Of a DNA stretch of 9,667 nucleotides, positions 6,039 through 9,667 are shown piece after piece. The stretch covers positions 1 through 9,667 of the forward strand of contig CAZQSB010000072.1 in NCBI GenBank assembly GCA_964596015.1, in the 5' to 3' direction. Under the pieces are notes generated by a model. The model was not told the origin of the DNA. It saw only the letters and a program-made list of their open reading frames with translations, and ran no database searches. The position numbers were made by a program, and so were the translations under genes. The stretch's first letter is position 1. Every line of letters begins with the position of its first letter. The stretch is from WJMD01 sp964596015. Lineage in GTDB: Bacteria > Joyebacterota > Joyebacteria > Joyebacterales > Joyebacteraceae.

Positions 6039-8313
6039 CCGCTTTCACCTTTGCCGGCGACGCAGGCAGATCCCACATGCGGACGCCCACGGCGTCGTAC
6101 AGCGCATTGGACACGGCGGGAGCCACCGGAACGGCCGGGGCCTCCCCCAGCCCCTTCGCGCCGTACGGACCATGCGCATCGCCGTGTTCGATCAACTTCC
6201 AGGTGAACGCCGACGGAAGCGAGGCCATATGGGGCAGTCCGCAGTCGTGCAGCCCGATCGACCGAAAACAGGGCTCGGCGTGGAATTCCTCGTTTAACGC
6301 ATAGCCGATCCCCATCATCGCTCCGCCCTCGAGCTGGCCTTCCAGTTTGCAGCGATTGATCGCCCGTCCGATGTCGTAGGAAGAACGGAGTTCTTCCACG
6401 CGCGCCTCACCGGTCACCGTGTCGCACGAGACGACCGCGAAGTTGGAGAAGTACGCGTACCCGAAGTAGACTCGGGTGCCGTCGGTGCACCCGGCAGGGC
6501 AGGTTGGCGGAGACCGGAACTCGCTCCGTCCCAAGAGCCGCTCTCCCCGCTCGGCGAAGGCTCTCGCCGTCCTGAACAGATCGGTGCTCGTGGGCGGACT
6601 GTCGGAGAGCCGCCGATCGCGGGATTCCTCTTCTGCGTGGGCCTTCACGTCGGTCACCGCCCGAGCCGATTCGATGAGTGTATCGATCGCCCGAAGCACA
6701 GCATTTCCCGAGAATGCCGTCTGGCGCGACCCGGCGGTTGACCCGGCGTGGAGTCCGAAGCCGGTGTCCCCGTAGCGCACGTCGACGCTTTCGTAGGGAA
6801 TCTCGAGACGTTCGGCGACCACCTGGGCGATCACTGTCGGGGCACCTTGCCCGATGTCGACCGCGCCAATCCGCACCGCGACCTTTCCCTCCGGAAGGAC
6901 CTCCACCTCAGCCTCCGCGTAGTCATCGTGGCCGAGGCCCTCCCCGTAGTTCTTCGATCCCGAGGCGAACCCGATGCCCCAGCCGGGCTTGGCGGACACC
7001 TCCCGGGCGATCCGCTCGTAATCGTCTTCCAACGCGGCGAGCGTCTCCAGGAAGTGACACTCCTTCCCGACGATCTCGCCGGTAGGCGCGACATCCCCCG
7101 GACGGAGCCCGTTGATTCGTCGGATCTCGATCGGCGACAGCTCGAGCTGCCGGGCGGCGGCGTCGAGCAGGCACTCCACAGCGAACGTCGGCTGGGGAAC
7201 GCCGAAGCCGCGCATCGCTCCCGACGGAGGCGCATTGGTGAAGGCTCCGCGTCCGGTGACTCGCACGTGCGGGATTCGATACGGTCCCGTCGAGCAGTTG
7301 ACCGAGTGTGTCACAAGATGCGAACTGAGCGTCTGGTACGCACCGCAATCGGCGAGGATATCGCCCTCGAGAAAGACGATGCGGCCTTCGTCGTCGAACC
7401 CCATCCGGTAGGCCAGCGTCATCGGGTGCCGCTTGGCGGTGAACTGCAGCGATTCCTCTCGGGTCAGGCGGAGTCGCACCCGCCGCTTGGTTGCGTAGGC
7501 CGCGAGGCCGAGGAGCGCTTGAATCGAGTTGCCAAGCTTCCCCCCGAACGCGCCACCAACAGGCGGAGAAACGAGCCGGACCGCCTCGGGTCGAAGCCCC
7601 AGAACGGCTGCGATCTCTGGGTGGACCCGGTCCAGATTCTGGCACCCGGCATAGATCACCAGCCGGTCGTCAGACCATTCGGAAATCCCGGCCTCCGGCT
7701 CGATGTATCCGTGCTCGATCGACGGGGTGCGAAATCGACCTTCGACGACGCGGGGTGCCGCCTTCTTGCCCACATCGATGTCTCCGAACGTCAGCGTGTG
7801 CTCGATCGCAACGTTGCCCTCATCGAACAGCTTGGGCGCAGACTCAGAGAGGGCTTCGGCCGCGTCGAAGACAGCCGCCAACGGACGGAGTGCAATCTCC
7901 ACGCGATCGGCGGCCGCCGCCGCCGTCGCTTCCGTCTCGGCCACCACGAGAGCGATCGGATCCCCCCGGTAGCGGATTCGATCCTCTGCAAGGACAGGCT
8001 GATCGGCAACGACCGGACCGTACGCGTTGACGCCGGGGACATCTTGTGCCGTCAGCACCGCCAACACCCCCGGCATCTGTTCGGCGGCCGACGTGTCGAT
8101 GCGTTGAATCTCGGCGTGATCGGTTTCCGGCCAGACGATCCGACAGACCGCCGCTCCCTCCGACGGCCAATCGCCGACATAGAGTGGGCGACCGAGAACC
8201 CGGTCGACTACGTCCCGTGCCGGAGGCGAGCCGCCGACACACGACGTTCGCCCCGCTTTGTTCACTTCTACTGAATGGCCCGATCGCGTCCGCTGGGTCT
8301 CCGTCTTATCCAT
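6010..8313 (-). CDS. Molybdopterin-binding large subunit, XDH family
   Basis: Catalytic subunit (767 aa, normal length) of a molybdenum hydroxylase: an N-terminal hammerhead domain (about residues 38-150) followed by the two Mo-cofactor domains. Visible landmarks are Gln225 in CQNLDRVHPE, VGGAFGGK at 252-259, AMRGFG at 366-371, DIGQG around Gln489, and GAKGLGEAP with Glu724, the general base. Using recalled bovine XDH numbering these match Gln767, the 796-801 loop, Phe914, Gln1040 and Glu1261. The purine-holding Glu802 and Arg880 align with Leu260 and His336, so xanthine is an unlikely substrate. The CO-dehydrogenase loop AYxCSFR is absent. ATG at 8311-8313 has AGAGGAG 10 bp upstream. The protein ends in Cys-Cys-Cys-Arg. 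Its Fe-S and FAD partners are probably the 425-1767 genes, about 4.2 kb away on the other strand; a partner elsewhere is possible. Confidence 0.95.
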   Translation of the reverse strand: MDKTETQRTRSGHSVEVNKAGRTSCVGGSPPARDVVDRVLGRPLYVGDWPSEGAAVCRIVWPETDHAEIQRIDTSAAEQMPGVLAVLTAQDVPGVNAYGPVVADQPVLAEDRIRYRGDPIALVVAETEATAAAAADRVEIALRPLAAVFDAAEALSESAPKLFDEGNVAIEHTLTFGDIDVGKKAAPRVVEGRFRTPSIEHGYIEPEAGISEWSDDRLVIYAGCQNLDRVHPEIAAVLGLRPEAVRLVSPPVGGAFGGKLGNSIQALLGLAAYATKRRVRLRLTREESLQFTAKRHPMTLAYRMGFDDEGRIVFLEGDILADCGAYQTLSSHLVTHSVNCSTGPYRIPHVRVTGRGAFTNAPPSGAMRGFGVPQPTFAVECLLDAAARQLELSPIEIRRINGLRPGDVAPTGEIVGKECHFLETLAALEDDYERIAREVSAKPGWGIGFASGSKNYGEGLGHDDYAEAEVEVLPEGKVAVRIGAVDIGQGAPTVIAQVVAERLEIPYESVDVRYGDTGFGLHAGSTAGSRQTAFSGNAVLRAIDTLIESARAVTDVKAHAEEESRDRRLSDSPPTSTDLFRTARAFAERGERLLGRSEFRSPPTCPAGCTDGTRVYFGYAYFSNFAVVSCDTVTGEARVEELRSSYDIGRAINRCKLEGQLEGGAMMGIGYALNEEFHAEPCFRSIGLHDCGLPHMASLPSAFTWKLIEHGDAHGPYGAKGLGEAPAVPVAPAVSNALYDAVGVRMWDLPASPAKVKAALQAMCCCR

Positions 8314-8336
8314 CGATTGACCACTCCTCTGCGATC

Positions 8337-8387
8337 AAAAAGCCCGGCTTGAACAGCGAACCGAACAGGTGTGAGGACCCGCCGGGC
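8337..8387 (-). terminator. Terminator-like hairpin in the leader of the large-subunit gene (possible attenuator)
   Basis: On the minus strand GCCCGGC (8381-8387) and GCCGGGC (8342-8348) form a 7-bp GC stem with a 32-nt loop, immediately followed by five T (8341-8337). This lies between the putative promoter (8424-8452) and the ribosome site (8324-8330), so it would stop transcription before the gene. Upstream, CTGGGC (8402-8407) can pair with GCCCGG of the 5' arm (one G-U), giving a competing fold. The loop is long for an intrinsic terminator, so confidence is modest. Confidence 0.4.
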
Positions 8388-8423
8388 CGCCCGCGCCAAC
8401 CGCCCAGATAAGCCGGAGATTTC

Positions 8424-8452
8424 AGTATAGGTGCCCAACGACGGCGGTTCAA
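8424..8452 (-). promoter_or_regulatory. Putative promoter of the molybdenum large-subunit gene
   Basis: On the minus strand TTGAAC (8447-8452, 4/6) and TATACT (8424-8429, 5/6) are separated by exactly 17 bp. Transcription would start near 8417, leaving a leader of about 104 nt before the ATG. This is one of the better promoters in the window. It is divergent from the 2-hydroxyacid dehydrogenase promoter about 110 bp away. Confidence 0.55.
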
Positions 8453-8542
8453 CCAGCGTCCGAAGCGTCTGCCTCATTTCGTCCAAGAGGCTGGATCAAA
8501 ATCGTCAATTCATTCTCGTGGCTCATCGACGGCGCCGAAGCG
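8453..8542. other. Core of the divergent intergenic region
   Basis: This stretch separates the two divergent promoters. It includes an AT-richer patch (about 8493-8515) but I see no gene, no clear operator repeat and no RNA gene. With its flanking leaders it makes up the 305-bp gap between the large-subunit and 2-hydroxyacid dehydrogenase genes. Confidence 0.4.
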
Positions 8543-8570
8543 GAGACAGGGGCACGCCAGCGTGTATACT
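8543..8570 (+). promoter_or_regulatory. Putative promoter of the 2-hydroxyacid dehydrogenase gene
   Basis: GAGACA (8543-8548, 4/6 to -35) and TATACT (8565-8570, 5/6 to -10) lie 16 bp apart. Transcription would begin near 8577, giving a leader of about 42 nt before the ATG at 8619. The same -10 hexamer occurs at the other putative promoters here. Confidence 0.48.
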
Positions 8571-8618
8571 GTCCTTTAAGTTCTACTAAAACCACGTCCA
8601 CTTCGTGAGGGAGGCGCA

Positions 8619-9590
8619 ATGAGCAAGCCGATCGTATTGATGGCCCTCGACCTCGAGCCGGAACAGAAGGAAATGCTCAAGACGAATCTCGGCCAACGTG
8701 CCGACATTCGCCTCTTCGATGAGTTGACCTCCGCCGCCTTCGAAGAGCTCGTCCCTCGAATCGAGATCCTGGTGAAATACGGATTCTACAAGCCGTTCGG
8801 TGACGAGTACCTCGCCGACATGAAGCGCCTTCGGTTGATTCAGGTGATGGCAGCGGGCACGCAGTTCCTGGAGAACGATCCGGCGGTTCCGGATGGGGTG
8901 GAGATCCGAGGCGCGCGCGGTGCGAACTCGGCCGCCGTCGCCGAACAGGCCATGGCCCACGTCCTTACGCTAGCCAAACACTTGCTGGAAGAGGATCGTA
9001 CGCTTCGCAGCGGCCTGTTCGACCAGCGAGGCAAGACGCGATGTCTGGCGGAGTCGACGATGGTCGTTCTCGGGCTGGGGAGCATCGGGAGCATGATCGC
9101 GGACCGCGCGCTCGCCTTCGGAATGGAGGTACATGCGATCGATCCGTTCGCGAAGACGGATTTGTCGCTTGCCTCTCTCCGGGGCCCCGACGCCCTCGAC
9201 CAGGTTCTCGGCCTCTGCGACGTCCTCGTCCTCTCGTTGCCGCTAACATCGGAGACAAAAGGCATCATCGGCAAGACCGAACTGGCGAAGATGAAGGAGG
9301 ACGCCTGTCTAGTCAACGTTGGCCGGGGAGGGCTCGTCGACCAGAAGGCGCTCTACGAACACCTGGTCGCACATCCCCGGTTCCAAGCAGGCCTCGATGT
9401 GTGGTGGAAATACCCCGCATTCACCAGCGAGCTCATCGAGTCGCACTGGGGGTATCCGTTCGATTACCCATTCCATCTGCTCGACAATGTGACGATGACG
9501 CCACACAAAGCGGCGTACGCCGGACGTGCACGCGAACGGATGCTACAGGTGGTCGTGCGGAGCCTTATCGATTTCCTCGAATCCGCGTGA
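8619..9590 (+). CDS. D-isomer-specific 2-hydroxyacid dehydrogenase family protein
   Basis: A 323-aa NAD-dependent dehydrogenase of the D-2-hydroxyacid/phosphoglycerate dehydrogenase/formate dehydrogenase superfamily, members of which interconvert 2-hydroxy and 2-oxo acids. The Rossmann loop is GLGSIG (residues 152-157), with Asp175 at the end of the next strand, favouring NAD over NADP. VNVGRGGLVD (232-241) supplies the substrate-binding Arg236, and TPH gives the catalytic His296. The usual Glu in the DVFE-type motif is absent: the segment reads GLDVWWKYPAF (258-268), with a Trp at that place, and about 12 extra residues rich in Tyr, Phe and Trp precede the His. The substrate pocket therefore probably differs from lactate or glycerate enzymes. 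ATG at 8619 has GAGGGAGG (8607-8614) upstream and its own promoter. It appears monocistronic, though the window ends 77 bp later. Confidence 0.9.
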   Translation: MSKPIVLMALDLEPEQKEMLKTNLGQRADIRLFDELTSAAFEELVPRIEILVKYGFYKPFGDEYLADMKRLRLIQVMAAGTQFLENDPAVPDGVEIRGARGANSAAVAEQAMAHVLTLAKHLLEEDRTLRSGLFDQRGKTRCLAESTMVVLGLGSIGSMIADRALAFGMEVHAIDPFAKTDLSLASLRGPDALDQVLGLCDVLVLSLPLTSETKGIIGKTELAKMKEDACLVNVGRGGLVDQKALYEHLVAHPRFQAGLDVWWKYPAFTSELIESHWGYPFDYPFHLLDNVTMTPHKAAYAGRARERMLQVVVRSLIDFLESA

Positions 9591-9667
9591 AATGGCGGGT
9601 GGCTGAAGTTCCTAGGGGTTGGTTTCACAATGAAAGTACAGAGTCCGATGGGTCGAGGAAGTTGGCA
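9591..9667. other. Downstream end of window, possible start of another gene
   Basis: An ATG at 9630 stays open to the window edge (12 codons, beginning MKVQSPMGRG). The only ribosome-site candidate (AGGGG, 9613-9617) is 12 bp away, so a real gene start is uncertain. No terminator hairpin after the dehydrogenase stop was found. Confidence 0.15.

Noticed and set aside
6748..8274. 508-codon open frame antisense to the molybdenum large subunit
   Set aside because: Shadow frame: Arg/Asp-rich with no family features, while the minus strand encodes an intact large subunit.
6010..8313. Form I carbon monoxide dehydrogenase (CoxL)
   Set aside because: The diagnostic AYxCSFR active-site loop is absent; the corresponding segment reads AMRGFG as in XDH-type enzymes.
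1..9667. CRISPR arrays, insertion sequences or prophage genes
   Set aside because: No regularly spaced repeats, transposase motifs or phage proteins were seen in either strand.

Overview
This is a GC-rich bacterial chromosomal stretch (Shine-Dalgarno sites of the AAAGGAG/GGAGG type, several TATACT-like -10 boxes). It encodes metal-cofactor redox enzymes: a molybdenum hydroxylase of the xanthine dehydrogenase (XDH) family, a tungsten-type aldehyde:ferredoxin oxidoreductase (AOR), an iron-sulfur flavoprotein and a flavin-binding oxidase-like protein. With these are a hydantoin/Asp-Glu racemase-type enzyme, a VOC-fold protein and a D-2-hydroxyacid dehydrogenase. The content suggests an anaerobic or facultative heterotroph with an accessory catabolic repertoire. 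An uncultivated lineage such as Chloroflexota is a guess from gene content only; no marker in the window fixes the taxon.

Layout. Positions 34-108 (-) hold a tRNA-Arg-like gene with a rare GCG anticodon and an abnormal T arm, preceded by a TATACT promoter. Positions 425-2163 (+) form a tight operon: [2Fe-2S] subunit, FAD subunit (ATGA overlap) and a PNPOx-like flavin protein. Convergent to it, 2174-3186 (-) is a two-gene operon: VOC-fold protein, then an iron-sulfur flavoprotein, both with GTG starts. A 168-bp divergent control region containing a spaced inverted repeat separates this from 3355-5990 (+), which holds AOR and a racemase-like gene 11 bp apart. Convergent again is 6010-8313 (-), the large molybdopterin subunit of the XDH-family enzyme. 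A 305-bp divergent region (two promoters, plus a leader with a terminator-like hairpin in front of the large subunit) leads to 8619-9590 (+), the 2-hydroxyacid dehydrogenase.

How the genes may work together (inference). The Fe-S, FAD and Mo subunits are all present and could form one hydroxylase, although they lie in two separate transcription units on opposite strands. The large subunit keeps the molybdenum-site glutamine and glutamate but lacks the two residues that hold purines in true XDH, so its substrate is probably not xanthine. AOR would interconvert an aldehyde and an acid with ferredoxin. The racemase-like and 2-hydroxyacid dehydrogenase genes would act on chiral amide or hydroxy-acid intermediates. 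Together this resembles a degradation module for an unidentified N-heterocycle, aromatic or aldehyde compound rather than a textbook pathway. I saw no CRISPR array, insertion sequence or phage gene.
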